A stretch of 43,096 nucleotides of DNA, from the NCBI GenBank assembly GCA_019455245.1, contig JACFMR010000032.1, forward strand, positions 1-43,096, read 5' to 3'. Shown here piece by piece: positions 9,199 through 15,886 of this stretch (position 1 is the first letter of the stretch; every line of letters starts with the position of its first letter). The DNA comes from Opitutaceae bacterium (GTDB lineage Bacteria > Verrucomicrobiota > Verrucomicrobiia > Opitutales > Opitutaceae). A program made the translations under genes and the position numbers. A model generated the notes under the pieces. It did no database searches and was not told the DNA's origin. It saw only the letters and a program-made list of their open reading frames with translations.

Positions 9199-9627
9199 TC
9201 ACGCCAACGGATTCACCCAACGCAGGCCCGGGAAGCGTGCGAAGTCTGCATCGTTGCTGTGCAGCTCGGCCTGATATTCCATGGCCAAGGCCGCCAGCTG
9301 GGCGTCGGTGGTCAGGTTGCCCGCCGTGCCCAACCGTTCCAGTTGTCCCAGAAAAAGCCCGGGAAATTTCAATCCCGGCGACAAGATCCGCACCGGCGGC
9401 TGTTCCAGCCATTCCCGCACCCGGGCCACGGCCACGGCTACCTCCATCGGCTGCACCAGCACCCGCGGATGCGTCATCAAGCGCAGGAAACCGGCGATCG
9501 ATACCCACGGCAGTCCGACCGGCACGGCGCCGTTCAGGCAACCCTCCCACCACGCCCGCGCCTTGACGTGGTCGGTCGCCCGCTCGTTGTGCGCATAAAC
9601 CAACAGATTGATGTCCGGAACGATCAT
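9199..9627 (-). CDS. vapC: VapC-type PIN-domain ribonuclease toxin
   Basis: The product has 142 residues. The PIN fold acidic residues are visible: D5 in PDINLLVYA, D108 in TTDAQLAALA, and D126/D128 in HSNDADFARFPGLRWVNP. The LPWVSIAGFLRLMTHPR segment (39-55) is typical of one VapC subgroup. The toxin would cleave RNA, often tRNA or rRNA, when free of its antitoxin. It sits 9 bp downstream of a ribbon-helix-helix antitoxin gene, forming a standard antitoxin-first operon. Confidence 0.9.
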   Translation of the reverse strand: MIVPDINLLVYAHNERATDHVKARAWWEGCLNGAVPVGLPWVSIAGFLRLMTHPRVLVQPMEVAVAVARVREWLEQPPVRILSPGLKFPGLFLGQLERLGTAGNLTTDAQLAALAMEYQAELHSNDADFARFPGLRWVNPLA

Positions 9628-9636
9628 GGTCCCGGT

Positions 9637-9906
9637 TCAACCGATCCGCCGGGCGTCCTGCCGGGCGGTGAATTCCTCCGCGGCCAGTTCGTCCGCCAAC
9701 TGGTTCAATTTCCCGGCGTCGGTGCCCGGCACGAAAGCGGAGGCGTGCGGTTTGACCCGATACGGTTTCCGTTTGGGCGGTGGTTGCAACCCCAGCCCCT
9801 GCGCCAGGGCCTCGTTGACGATCTGCTTGAAACTGCGCTGCCCCAGGGCGGCCTCCTGCTGCAACCGCTCCGCTATCTTGGGCTCCAAGGTCAGGGTGGT
9901 TCTCAT
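9637..9906 (-). CDS. Ribbon-helix-helix antitoxin (VapB-like)
   Basis: The product has 89 residues. The N-terminus MRTTLTLEPKIAERLQQEA is a ribbon-helix-helix strand-helix start, followed by SFKQIVNEALAQGL, the second helix. The C-terminal half, rich in basic and polar residues (KRKPYRVKPHAS...), would wrap the toxin. The stop is 9 bp from the vapC start. Three GACATC/GATGTC half-sites lie just upstream of the start codon, as expected for autorepression by an RHH dimer. Confidence 0.88.
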   Translation of the reverse strand: MRTTLTLEPKIAERLQQEAALGQRSFKQIVNEALAQGLGLQPPPKRKPYRVKPHASAFVPGTDAGKLNQLADELAAEEFTARQDARRIG

Positions 9907-9917
9907 GGCTGCAACCA

Positions 9918-9947
9918 GACATCACATTTTTTTGATGTCAAGACATC
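9918..9947. promoter_or_regulatory. Candidate autoregulatory operator of the RHH/VapC operon
   Basis: Half-sites GACATC (9918-9923), GATGTC (9934-9939) and GACATC (9942-9947) alternate in orientation 12 bp upstream of the antitoxin ATG. The pair GATGTCAAGACATC is a perfect palindrome. RHH antitoxins bind such spaced half-sites; binding here is inferred. Confidence 0.6.
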
Positions 9948-9954
9948 AACCCGG

Positions 9955-10030
9955 CCCGGCAAGGCCGGGAAAGCCCAAAAATGAAACCGGCCCGATCCGG
10001 AAGTCAGACGTCCGAAGTCCGATGTCCGCT
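9955..10030. repeat. CCCGGC hairpin, AAAAATGAAACCGGC word and heptamer array
   Basis: CCCGGC-AAG-GCCGGG (9955-9969) is followed by an AAAAATGAAACCGGC word shared with 17727, then four 7-bp units of GTCAGAC/GTCCGAA type (10003-10030), then a family D word that runs to about 10060. The block order matches 17725-17779. Confidence 0.7.
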
Positions 10031-10082
10031 TGCCGCGCCTTAGGCTTGGCGAAGGCGGGGCACTCCCTGCAAATCCAAACGT

Positions 10083-10523
10083 TCACGCCAGTCCGGGGTG
10101 TTTTTCGCGCAGCCACGCCTCCACGGTGGCGCGCAGTTCGGTGGCGAAGGCGACGAGTTCGCGGGCTTCCTCGGGACTGATGCGACCGGCGGAGTCGTAT
10201 TCGGCGGTGTTGCGCTTGTTGCGGCAGGTATCGAGGTAGTCGGCGTCGTCTTGCCGCACGGTGCCGAGGATGAGAGGCAGTGCTTGCAAGGTGCGGTAGT
10301 GAGCGAGGCTTTTTTCAGGCCGGTAGCCCTCGGCGTAGAGCAGGATGGTGCAGAGTTTGAGGGCGGCGTTGTAAGCGATGCCAAACTGCCAGTCGGGAGA
10401 AAGGCGCTCGGTGCGGGCGTCGTCGAGATCGCGCTCCACGATGGCGAACAGCTCCGCGAGCTGGGTGCGGTTGGTGCGATGAGGCCGCAGCCAGCCGTTT
10501 TCAGACCAGAGCTCCAAGTTCAT
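10083..10523 (-). CDS. HEPN-domain protein (toxin of a HEPN/MNT pair)
   Basis: The product has 146 mostly helical residues. The motif CRNKRNTAEYD (100-110) is characteristic of a HEPN subgroup, in which polar residues next to R and N form the RNase or substrate site. The pattern SPDWQFGIAYNAALKL (42-57) is also typical of this type. The gene overlaps by 23 bp the upstream nucleotidyltransferase gene, so the two are translationally coupled. In well-studied HEPN/MNT systems the HEPN protein is the RNase toxin and the MNT partner neutralises it, often by AMPylation. This particular pair is assigned by architecture. Confidence 0.8.
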   Translation of the reverse strand: MNLELWSENGWLRPHRTNRTQLAELFAIVERDLDDARTERLSPDWQFGIAYNAALKLCTILLYAEGYRPEKSLAHYRTLQALPLILGTVRQDDADYLDTCRNKRNTAEYDSAGRISPEEARELVAFATELRATVEAWLREKHPGLA

Positions 10524-11085
10524 CGGCTCCTCCTATAATCCAGAGCTTGGGTCCGGCCAGAACGCTGGCGACAAAGGCATCGCCCGAGCGTGCCTTGGCG
10601 GAAAGGGTGTCGGGGGAGAGCACATGGGGATTGATCTCACGTCCGAGAGTAGCGGCGACCGGGCGCAGGCGCGGGGCGAGCGCACGCAGGCCGACGCTGC
10701 CAACAACCAGTAAATCCACATCGCTGGCCGCACCTGCGGTGCCCGAAGCCTGCGAGCCAAAAACCAAGGCCAGGCGCACCCCGTCGAGCCCGGCGAGCGC
10801 CGCCGCCAATGGCTCGCGCAGGCCGGAGGTCTTGAGCGCCAGCCCTTGCAGCTCCGGAAACACCGGATGAGCGGTATTGGCGCGGTAGTAGAGTCGGTTG
10901 CCATCGCGCCGGGCGACGATCAGCTCGGCGGCGGCGAGTTTGCGCACCTCTGCCTGCAAGGTGCCCAATGCGAGCTGGCTACGGCGGGATAACTCACGCA
11001 AATGCAGCTCCTTGCGTGAATCGCAAAAAAGCAGGCGCAGCAACTCGGCACGGACTTGCGGGAAGAGAAGGTTAAGCACGCTCAC
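10501..11085 (-). CDS. Winged-HTH plus MNT-type nucleotidyltransferase (antitoxin of a HEPN/MNT pair)
   Basis: The product has 194 residues. Residues 1-75 form an ArsR/MarR-like winged helix (LHLRELSRRSQLALGTLQAEVRKL, then the wing RRDGNRLYYRAN). Residues 100-175 carry the minimal nucleotidyltransferase signature VFGSQASGTAGAASDVDLLV, with G110-S111 and catalytic D122 and D124. Fusion of a DNA-binding domain to MNT suggests this antitoxin also represses its operon. Palindromes at 11096-11120, just upstream of the start, would fit that. Confidence 0.85.
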   Translation of the reverse strand: MSVLNLLFPQVRAELLRLLFCDSRKELHLRELSRRSQLALGTLQAEVRKLAAAELIVARRDGNRLYYRANTAHPVFPELQGLALKTSGLREPLAAALAGLDGVRLALVFGSQASGTAGAASDVDLLVVGSVGLRALAPRLRPVAATLGREINPHVLSPDTLSAKARSGDAFVASVLAGPKLWIIGGADELGALV

Positions 11086-11095
11086 GGGAATACGG

Positions 11096-11120
11096 ATGTT
11101 TTAAACATACGAATGTATGT
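11096..11120. promoter_or_regulatory. Overlapping palindromes upstream of the wHTH-MNT gene
   Basis: ATGTTTTAAACAT (11096-11108) and ACATAC-GAAT-GTATGT (11105-11120) are perfect inverted repeats that overlap by four bases. They begin 10 bp upstream of the gene start. Their placement suits an operator for the winged-HTH domain. Confidence 0.5.
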
Positions 11121-11533
11121 CCTGGCCATACAAAAAGAGCGTAATCCGGCTTTCTACTGGAGTATTTTCACCGATGAAGCCGACGCCGCGCATGGTGGGT
11201 ACAGCAGTTGCTATAAGCTATTTTCCAGGAGCTGGTTGCAAATCGATAGGACGCCAGGCTTATGAACTCTGCCAGCATCTGACACTTGGTCCGATTCATA
11301 GGGTAATGCTCCTCGACTAGGCGTAGGCGTCCGCCCTCCGCTTGCCGCGCCATAGCTCCGCAGGAGCGACGGCGGGTCCGTCGTCAATCGCGTGACACCG
11401 ACGGTGTTTTACGCGACCAGCTGGCGGCGGCGCGACGCGCCGCCGTCTAATACGCCATCTTCGGCGGGGCGACCACCACCCAGAACGTCCGCCCAGGGTT
11501 TGACCGCACCGAACCTCGTGGCATGTTTTTCTC
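11121..11533. other. Intergenic stretch: possible gene remnant plus repeats
   Basis: The first part, up to about 11320, is neither repeat nor clear gene. A plus-strand frame reading MYVLAIQKERNPAFYWSIF (from ATG 11113) looks protein-like for about 45 codons and may be a remnant of an unknown gene. From 11338 the DNA is repeat: family D (about 11340-11376) and a full family B hairpin (11388-11416). The rest, up to the ATG at 11534, shows nothing recognisable. Confidence 0.4.
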
Positions 11534-11728
11534 ATGAGCCTCCTTGAACTGAAGCAAGCTGCGAGCCGCCTTTCGAAGCGGGATCGTAAAGAGCTTCACG
11601 CCTATCTCATTCGCCTGCGTCACAGCACCCCCGAGTGGCGGCAAGCGACGGCCGGGAGGATTCGCGCCATGAAAGCGGGCAAGCGGGTGTCGGCGGAAGA
11701 GTTGGAAGCGCGGATCGCCCGCGGCTGA
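11534..11728 (+). CDS. Putative small antitoxin
   Basis: The product has 64 charged, helical residues (MSLLELKQAASRLSKRDRKELHAYLIRLRHSTPEW...). The pattern is one often seen in short addiction-module components paired with ParE/RelE-like toxins: a helix with alternating K/R/E, then a tail KAGKRVSAEELEARIARG. A ParE/RelE-like frame overlaps its stop codon region and continues to 11984, supporting a TA pair. No specific family name can be given with confidence. Confidence 0.6.
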   Translation: MSLLELKQAASRLSKRDRKELHAYLIRLRHSTPEWRQATAGRIRAMKAGKRVSAEELEARIARG

Positions 11729-11729
11729 A

Positions 11730-11984
11730 TCCCGTCAGTACCGCCCCAGTTTTTCTAACCTCGCCACTGAGTCCATCCTGTCGCTGCCTCGACGCCGCCA
11801 GCGAATCGTGATGGATCGGGCTTACGAATTGGCGCGCTATCCCTTTCTTGAAAGTGATTATCAGCTCACCGACCAAGACGGGCGCACGATTGATCATCTC
11901 CTCGTCGACGGCATGGTATTCACCTACTGGGTGGACCACCCATCACGGTTGGTGATGATCACTGAAATTGAGGATGTGCAGTAA
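11730..11984 (+). CDS. Putative ParE/RelE-like toxin, start unclear
   Basis: The frame reads YRPSFSNLATESILSLPRRRQ, then RYPFLESDYQ, then DGRTIDHLLVDGMVFTYWVDHPS and RLVMITEIEDVQ before TAA 11982-11984. The strand order and the GRxxxxxxxDGxxxxYWVD...IxEIEDV ending resemble the RelE/ParE fold. No ATG/GTG/TTG is present at the expected position after the antitoxin stop. The first in-frame starts are GTG 11808 and ATG 11811, which would remove the first helix. It may have lost its start and be a decayed toxin, or it may use a rare start. The pairing with the 64-residue gene upstream is by position. Confidence 0.45.
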   Translation, partial: SRQYRPSFSNLATESILSLPRRRQRIVMDRAYELARYPFLESDYQLTDQDGRTIDHLLVDGMVFTYWVDHPSRLVMITEIEDVQ

Positions 11985-12013
11985 TTCTACCGGAGCCCTC
12001 AGACGTCAGTCGC

Positions 12014-12063
12014 ATGTGGGCGGGACGCCCCGCCAAAGGACGGGCAAGCCCCGGCCCGCGACA
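12014..12063. repeat. Family A hairpin copy
   Basis: GGCGGGACGCCCCGCC is followed by AAAGGACGGGCAAGCC and a GGCCCGCGAC arm. This is the long version of family A with an internal insert, located between the ParE-like and VapC genes. Confidence 0.8.
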
Positions 12064-12082
12064 GCGCCGCAACGCCGCCCGC

Positions 12083-12469
12083 TCAACCGGCGGTTTTTGC
12101 CAGGTAACGCACCGCCGGTTTGGACGCAAAATGCGCATCCTGCGTCCACAGGGTCGCGGCATGCCGTTGGGTGATCGTGTATATGATGGCATCCGCCATG
12201 GCCAGTTTCTCGTCATGCCCGGTGGCCGCCGCCTCAATCGCCTGGGTGGCGTCCAACTCGACGACCCGGCCCTGTTGCATCGCGACCACCGCGGCAAAAG
12301 CATCCTCCTCGCCCCGTTCCCGGAGGATGACCCGGAACACCTCATACAGACAGATCACCGGCACGATCAGCCGGGCGGTATCCTCAATGGCCGGGGCAAA
12401 GAAATCCGCCGCCGGCTCGCCGGCGAAATAAGCCAGCCAGGCGGAGGAATCGACGACGTTCATGCTCAC
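12083..12469 (-). CDS. vapC: VapC-type PIN-domain toxin
   Basis: The product is about 128 residues from GTG 12469, or 126 from the in-frame ATG at 12463 (MNVVDSSAWLAYF). PIN landmarks are present: the Asp in VVDSSAWL, the acidic cluster VICLYEVFR (E), ATGHDEKLAMADAIIY (D) and LWTQDAHF (D). The GTG start overlaps the antitoxin stop as GTGA, a four-base coupling overlap that favours the GTG start. It is the toxin of an AbrB-type VapBC module. Confidence 0.9.
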   Translation of the reverse strand: MSMNVVDSSAWLAYFAGEPAADFFAPAIEDTARLIVPVICLYEVFRVILRERGEEDAFAAVVAMQQGRVVELDATQAIEAAATGHDEKLAMADAIIYTITQRHAATLWTQDAHFASKPAVRYLAKTAG

Positions 12470-12672
12470 GGCCGGTCCGGTTCGCGATCAAACGCGGTGT
12501 TGATGCCCCGCAGATAGCCCCGCAACGAACGCACATGCCTGATCGGGATGAACTCGATGCGATTGCGAAAGGAAATCACGCCCGCCTTTTCTCCGGACTT
12601 CAAACCCATCGACTCGCGGATCTTTTGCGGAATCACGACCTGAAACTTCGGGGATATGGTGACGGTTTCCAT
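12466..12672 (-). CDS. vapB: AbrB/MazE (SpoVT)-type antitoxin
   Basis: The product has 68 residues from ATG 12672. METVTISPKFQVVIPQKIRESMGLKSGEKAGVISF is the swapped-hairpin AbrB DNA-binding domain in its usual form. The frame continues upstream to 12750, but those residues are not family-like. The tail (RSLRGYLRGINTAFDREPDRP) is the toxin-binding part. It couples to the PIN toxin by a GTGA overlap. Confidence 0.92.
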   Translation of the reverse strand: METVTISPKFQVVIPQKIRESMGLKSGEKAGVISFRNRIEFIPIRHVRSLRGYLRGINTAFDREPDRP

Positions 12673-12788
12673 GCGTATGACGATAACCCGATCGATCCCG
12701 CCCGCAAGAGAGTTTTCACCGGGGTCAAACCGCCGTCCGGTATCAGCCATCCGACGTCAGATGTCAGATTTCCGCCCTCCACCGTCAG

Positions 12789-12854
12789 TCGCGTGGCACT
12801 GACGGTGCTTTACGCGAGCCCCCGCCCCCACTTGACCCTCACTTTGCTTCAAGT
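12789..12854. promoter_or_regulatory. Family B hairpin and a candidate operator upstream of the DUF433/DUF5615 pair
   Basis: A full TCGCGT...ACGCGA family B hairpin occupies 12789-12817. Just downstream, ACTTGA (12830-12835) and TCAAGT (12849-12854) form an inverted repeat with a 13-bp spacer that ends 11 bp before the ATG of the DUF433 gene. TTGACC within the first arm could also serve as a -35 box. Confidence 0.4.
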
Positions 12855-12865
12855 AGCCTTAACGC

Positions 12866-13096
12866 ATGAACTTGCTTGAGCGCATCACGGTCGATCCCGG
12901 GATTTGCCACGGAAAACCGTGTATTCGCGGCCTGCGCTACCCGGTGGAAACCGTGTTGGAACTGCTCAGCTCCGGCATGACCACCGCGGAAATCCTGGCT
13001 GATTATCCCGATCTCGTCGCCAAAGACATCCAGGCTTGCCTGGCCTACGCGACCAAGCTGGCCCGCACCCGCACCACGGTCGCCCTCGCCTCGTGA
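12866..13096 (+). CDS. DUF433-family antitoxin
   Basis: The product has 76 residues: LERITVDPGICHGKPCIRGLRYPVETVLELLSSGMT followed by EILADYPDLVAKDIQACLAYA. This is the standard DUF433 sequence, a small winged-helix-like protein regularly found before DUF5615 PIN-like genes. It overlaps the next gene as GTGA (GTG 13093, TGA 13094-13096). Confidence 0.93.
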   Translation: MNLLERITVDPGICHGKPCIRGLRYPVETVLELLSSGMTTAEILADYPDLVAKDIQACLAYATKLARTRTTVALAS

Positions 13097-13446
13097 GGTT
13101 CGTGGTCGACGCCCAGTTACCCCGCCGCCTGACGCGGCGGCTGAATGAATTGGGGCATGAAGCGGTGCACACCCTTGATCTGCCGGAAGGCAACCGCACG
13201 GCCGGTCAAGCCGTTTGCACTTGCGCGGATGCCACCGCCGCCGCGGTTGTCACCAAGGACGCCGATTTTGTGATTCAACGCACGCTGTCCGGTCGCCCCC
13301 AACGACTGCTCGTAATTGCCACGGACAACATCAGCAACTCCCTGCTGCTCCAATTTATCGAAACGCATCTGCCGGCCATTGCCTCTGCCTTCGTCGCTGA
13401 AGCCTTTCTGGAACTAACCCGGCAATCGTTAATCATTCACGACTGA
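13093..13446 (+). CDS. DUF5615-family PIN-like toxin
   Basis: The product has 117 residues from GTG 13093. RFVVDAQLPRRLTRRLNELGHEAVHTLDL and AAVVTKDADFVIQRTLSG are the DUF5615 landmarks; the Asp residues in VVDAQLP and TKDADF correspond to PIN catalytic acids. It is the probable ribonuclease partner of the DUF433 antitoxin, to which it is coupled by a four-base overlap. This is the only intact PIN-type pair on the plus strand here. Confidence 0.9.
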   Translation: MRFVVDAQLPRRLTRRLNELGHEAVHTLDLPEGNRTAGQAVCTCADATAAAVVTKDADFVIQRTLSGRPQRLLVIATDNISNSLLLQFIETHLPAIASAFVAEAFLELTRQSLIIHD

Positions 13447-13463
13447 TCGCTGAATCCTCAACC

Positions 13464-13682
13464 GTCCGATGTCCGACATCCGATGTCAGCTGTCAGACGT
13501 CAGAGGTCCGAAGTCAGTTGTTCGTCGTCCGTCGCGTGGCACCCACGGTGCTTTACGCGATCCGACCTCCGTCGCGTGGCACCACCGGTGCCTATACGCG
13601 ATTCGCCGTCCGCTTGCCGCCCTCCATTCGCGTTCATTCGCGTCCTTCGCGGTTTATAGCTCAGAATTAAACCAATAACGGA
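13464..13682. repeat. Heptamer array, two family B hairpins and a CATTCGC-type word
   Basis: Bases 13464-13533 are ten consecutive 7-bp units of GTCNGAN type. Two family B hairpins follow (13532-13560 and 13572-13601). Then comes a CATTCGCGTTCATTCGCG word (about 13624-13641) leading to AGAATTAAnCnAATAnCGGACTG. Related versions of that last word occur near 16262-16322 and 23840-23865. Confidence 0.8.
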
Positions 13683-14040
13683 CTGGCCGTTCTTACGACC
13701 CGTCAACGCGTAGGGCCACCGCCACCCAAGCCTTCCTATTTGCATGGGGTTGGTTCCGTTTCAAACCCGGAACGTCGCCGCCTTCGCCGGCGCCGTCCCG
13801 TGCGGTAACTCTGCGAGTCTGTTCGATCCTTTTTTGTTTCGGTGTTCCCTGACCTGGTCGGCCCTACGGCCCTCCTCGAGTTGGTCAACCACCTCGATCC
13901 AGCGGAGGAGCGACTGCCCCGCCCGTCCGTCTGTCCGACCTCGACGATCGGGGCCCTGCCCGCGTTCACCTCGCGCCGGCCCGCCTGATCCGCCTCCATT
14001 TCCGGAGGCACCGGCGGCACTCATCCAGAGGCTTATCCCC
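13683..14040. other. Unassigned DNA upstream of the nuclease-HTH gene
   Basis: This stretch is free of the heptamer and palindrome families that fill other gaps. A short plus-strand frame from GTG 13842 to TGA 13988 (MFPDLVGPTALLELVNHLDP...) looks more protein-like than chance but is not recognised. GCCTCC-ATTTCC-GGAGGC is a small inverted repeat near 13988. I see no confident gene. Confidence 0.3.
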
Positions 14041-14295
14041 ATGGAGCAAACCATGCCCCAACTCATCCACCCACGCATCCAACAGCTGCGTGCTGCCGGC
14101 ATCGCCCGGGCGCAGCTGTGCTGGATCATGTTCGCCCACTTCGTCGGCGCCTCCTTCGGCAGCCTGCATTTGTCGCTTGGGCTCGTCCAGGAATCCGGCG
14201 TCCCGCTGACGGGGAGCGACCCAGCCCTCAAGGTTCTGGCCTTCACCTTGTCCCGCGGGCTGCGCCCGACCGGGAATACAAAAGGATCCGACTGA
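14041..14295 (+). CDS. Possible small hypothetical protein
   Basis: The frame from ATG 14041 encodes 84 residues (MEQTMPQLIHPRIQQLRAAG, then a hydrophobic helix WIMFAHFVGASFGSLHLSLGL). It is open upstream to 13744, but that part is not protein-like. It precedes the nuclease-HTH gene by 118 bp on the same strand and could be a partner. No family is recognised and antisense frames of similar length exist, so the call is weak. Confidence 0.3.
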   Translation: MEQTMPQLIHPRIQQLRAAGIARAQLCWIMFAHFVGASFGSLHLSLGLVQESGVPLTGSDPALKVLAFTLSRGLRPTGNTKGSD

Positions 14296-14327
14296 GTGAA
14301 AACCCGGTGACTCAGAAACACCCCAAG

Positions 14328-14365
14328 CCACCACCCGACAGACTCAACTCTGCCCCGGGTGGTGG
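14328..14365. promoter_or_regulatory. Ten-bp perfect inverted repeat upstream of the nuclease-HTH gene
   Basis: CCACCACCCG (14328-14337) and CGGGTGGTGG (14356-14365) pair perfectly around an 18-bp loop, 49 bp upstream of the ATG at 14414. It may be a terminator for whatever lies upstream or an operator for the HTH-rich product. No U-tract follows, which favours a binding site or attenuator. Confidence 0.5.
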
Positions 14366-14413
14366 CGAGGGACACTCGCCCGGCAAAACATCCCCATCCT
14401 CCCCTTCACCACC

Positions 14414-15886
14414 ATGCCCAAAAGCAATTCTTCCACGACCAAACACCAACGAAACCGCGTGCTGCAAAGCCTGTTTTCGCCTGCACCGAAACCGCCATTT
14501 CCCCAACAACTGCCTCCGCCCTCCAACGAGTCAGAGACCACGGCCGCACTCATTTACTACCTGCTCCAACGGGGGGCCACCTTGGGACGCATCCAAGGGG
14601 CGTTCCCGGATATCACCTTTGCCTACCGTGGCCATACCTTCTCCGTCGAGGTGGAATACCACGCCGGGTCTTACAGCCGCACCCATCCGGCGGAGGGTTG
14701 CGATGCGGTCTTTGCCTGCAGAGGCAACGCCAGCTCATGGCCTGATGATTTGCCCCCGTTATATCTTCTCAGCGCTGCCTTCAGCATCCTTCCGGTGCGC
14801 GAGCTGACCACACTGATGGATCGGCTCGGATCCCGGGCGGGATTGGCCAGGACAACCGGCTGCTCACCGACCATGGTCTCCCAGTGCGCCACTCGCGGCA
14901 CGGCCCCCGCCGCCTTCATTCATCAGCTGGAGGCGATCGCCAAGAAAAGAAGGATCCCCTACTCGGCCGAGCAGCTGCTCCGCTGCGTGATCGATCCCTT
15001 TGTCCATCCGACCCGGGCGCGGTACGGCAATCGCCATGTCAGCGGGTTCATTGAACGGCTGGGCGGGGCCCACGCGGTCGCCCATCAAATGCATGCCAGC
15101 CTCTCCACGGTCCAAAAATGGACCATCACGGGGCGGATCTCGGAACGCTACCGAAAGCAGCTCACGAGACTGGCCAAAAAGAAAGGCTTCAAGGTCGCCG
15201 TGAAGGATTTCGGCAGCGATTGCCCCCCTCGCCGCCCCTGGTCGAAATTCGGCACCCCAACCGCCTTGTTTTTCATGGCGCTCGGCACGCAACAGTGGCT
15301 TTGCCAGCATCTGGGGATCAGCCAGCAACGCGTATCAACGATGGAAAAAACCAACTCCGTTCCCGGCGGGTATCATGACGCGCTGATCGGGCTGGCCCAT
15401 GCCCGCAAGGTGCCCTTGCCCTCATTTATCCGCCAGCCCTCCAGCCTTCGGGGCCTCTTTCTGCTGTTGGGCGGACCCAAGAACATCGCCCGTTTGCTCA
15501 AGGTCCATCCGTGCACGGTTTCAAAGTGGATCAAGGCCGCCCGGTTGCCCTCCGAGCGGTTTCGGAGCCAACTCAGGAAATTGGCCAAGCTCGCGAAAAT
15601 CAGGCTCGATGAGGGGATATTCGGCCCCGTTCGAAAGCATTTGGGGCCGGTCCCGGTGGTCAATTCGGTGGCCGCCCGGCTGGTCACACTTGTGCGACCG
15701 GCAAAAAAGCTCACCGCCGCACTCCACGTTACCTCCCCGGCACTCTATCGCTGGCGGAAAAACCAAGTCATTCCACAGCGGCACCGGCCGGCCTTTCGTC
15801 GGTTGCTCAAGCTCCACCACATCAAGTGGGAACCCGTCTTCGATCAGGCCTTCGGGGGCAAACGGGCCAGCCACAGGAGGCATTGA
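14414..15886 (+). CDS. Predicted PD-(D/E)xK nuclease domain fused to five tandem HTH-like units
   Basis: The product has 490 residues. Residues 38-104 match a restriction-endonuclease-like pattern: E39/E41 in a first helix, IQGAFPDITFAYRG with D66, FSVEVEY with E79 and E81, then H91 and GCDAVFACRGN with D97. Similar E...FPD...ExEY...H...CD proteins are known to me as predicted PD-(D/E)xK nucleases. The rest consists of five units starting near residues 131, 209, 281, 344 and 418. Each has a helix (FIERLGG, LFLLLGG), an HTH core (AVAHQMHASLSTVQKW, NIARLLKVHPCTVSKW, KLTAALHVTSPALYRW) and a trailing basic helix (YRKQLTRLAKKKGF, FRSQLRKLAKLAKI). The core resembles YdaS/Cro-type HTH. The protein is very basic toward the C-terminus. 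It would be a DNA-directed nuclease or regulator. No methylase, transposase or recombinase is adjacent. Confidence 0.7.
   Translation: MPKSNSSTTKHQRNRVLQSLFSPAPKPPFPQQLPPPSNESETTAALIYYLLQRGATLGRIQGAFPDITFAYRGHTFSVEVEYHAGSYSRTHPAEGCDAVFACRGNASSWPDDLPPLYLLSAAFSILPVRELTTLMDRLGSRAGLARTTGCSPTMVSQCATRGTAPAAFIHQLEAIAKKRRIPYSAEQLLRCVIDPFVHPTRARYGNRHVSGFIERLGGAHAVAHQMHASLSTVQKWTITGRISERYRKQLTRLAKKKGFKVAVKDFGSDCPPRRPWSKFGTPTALFFMALGTQQWLCQHLGISQQRVSTMEKTNSVPGGYHDALIGLAHARKVPLPSFIRQPSSLRGLFLLLGGPKNIARLLKVHPCTVSKWIKAARLPSERFRSQLRKLAKLAKIRLDEGIFGPVRKHLGPVPVVNSVAARLVTLVRPAKKLTAALHVTSPALYRWRKNQVIPQRHRPAFRRLLKLHHIKWEPVFDQAFGGKRASHRRH

Noticed and set aside
13464..13533. CRISPR-like array
   Set aside because: The regular units are 7 bp with no spacers between them, and no cas genes are in the window. 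They are simple degenerate tandem repeats.
13761..14375. Minus-strand ORF of 204 codons upstream of the nuclease-HTH gene
   Set aside because: Composition is that of a GC-rich shadow (many R, G, S, W), with no motif; kept as unassigned DNA.
14414..15886. Classical restriction-modification system or TALE-like protein
   Set aside because: No methyltransferase or specificity subunit is adjacent, and the units are HTH-like rather than 33-35-residue TALE repeats.
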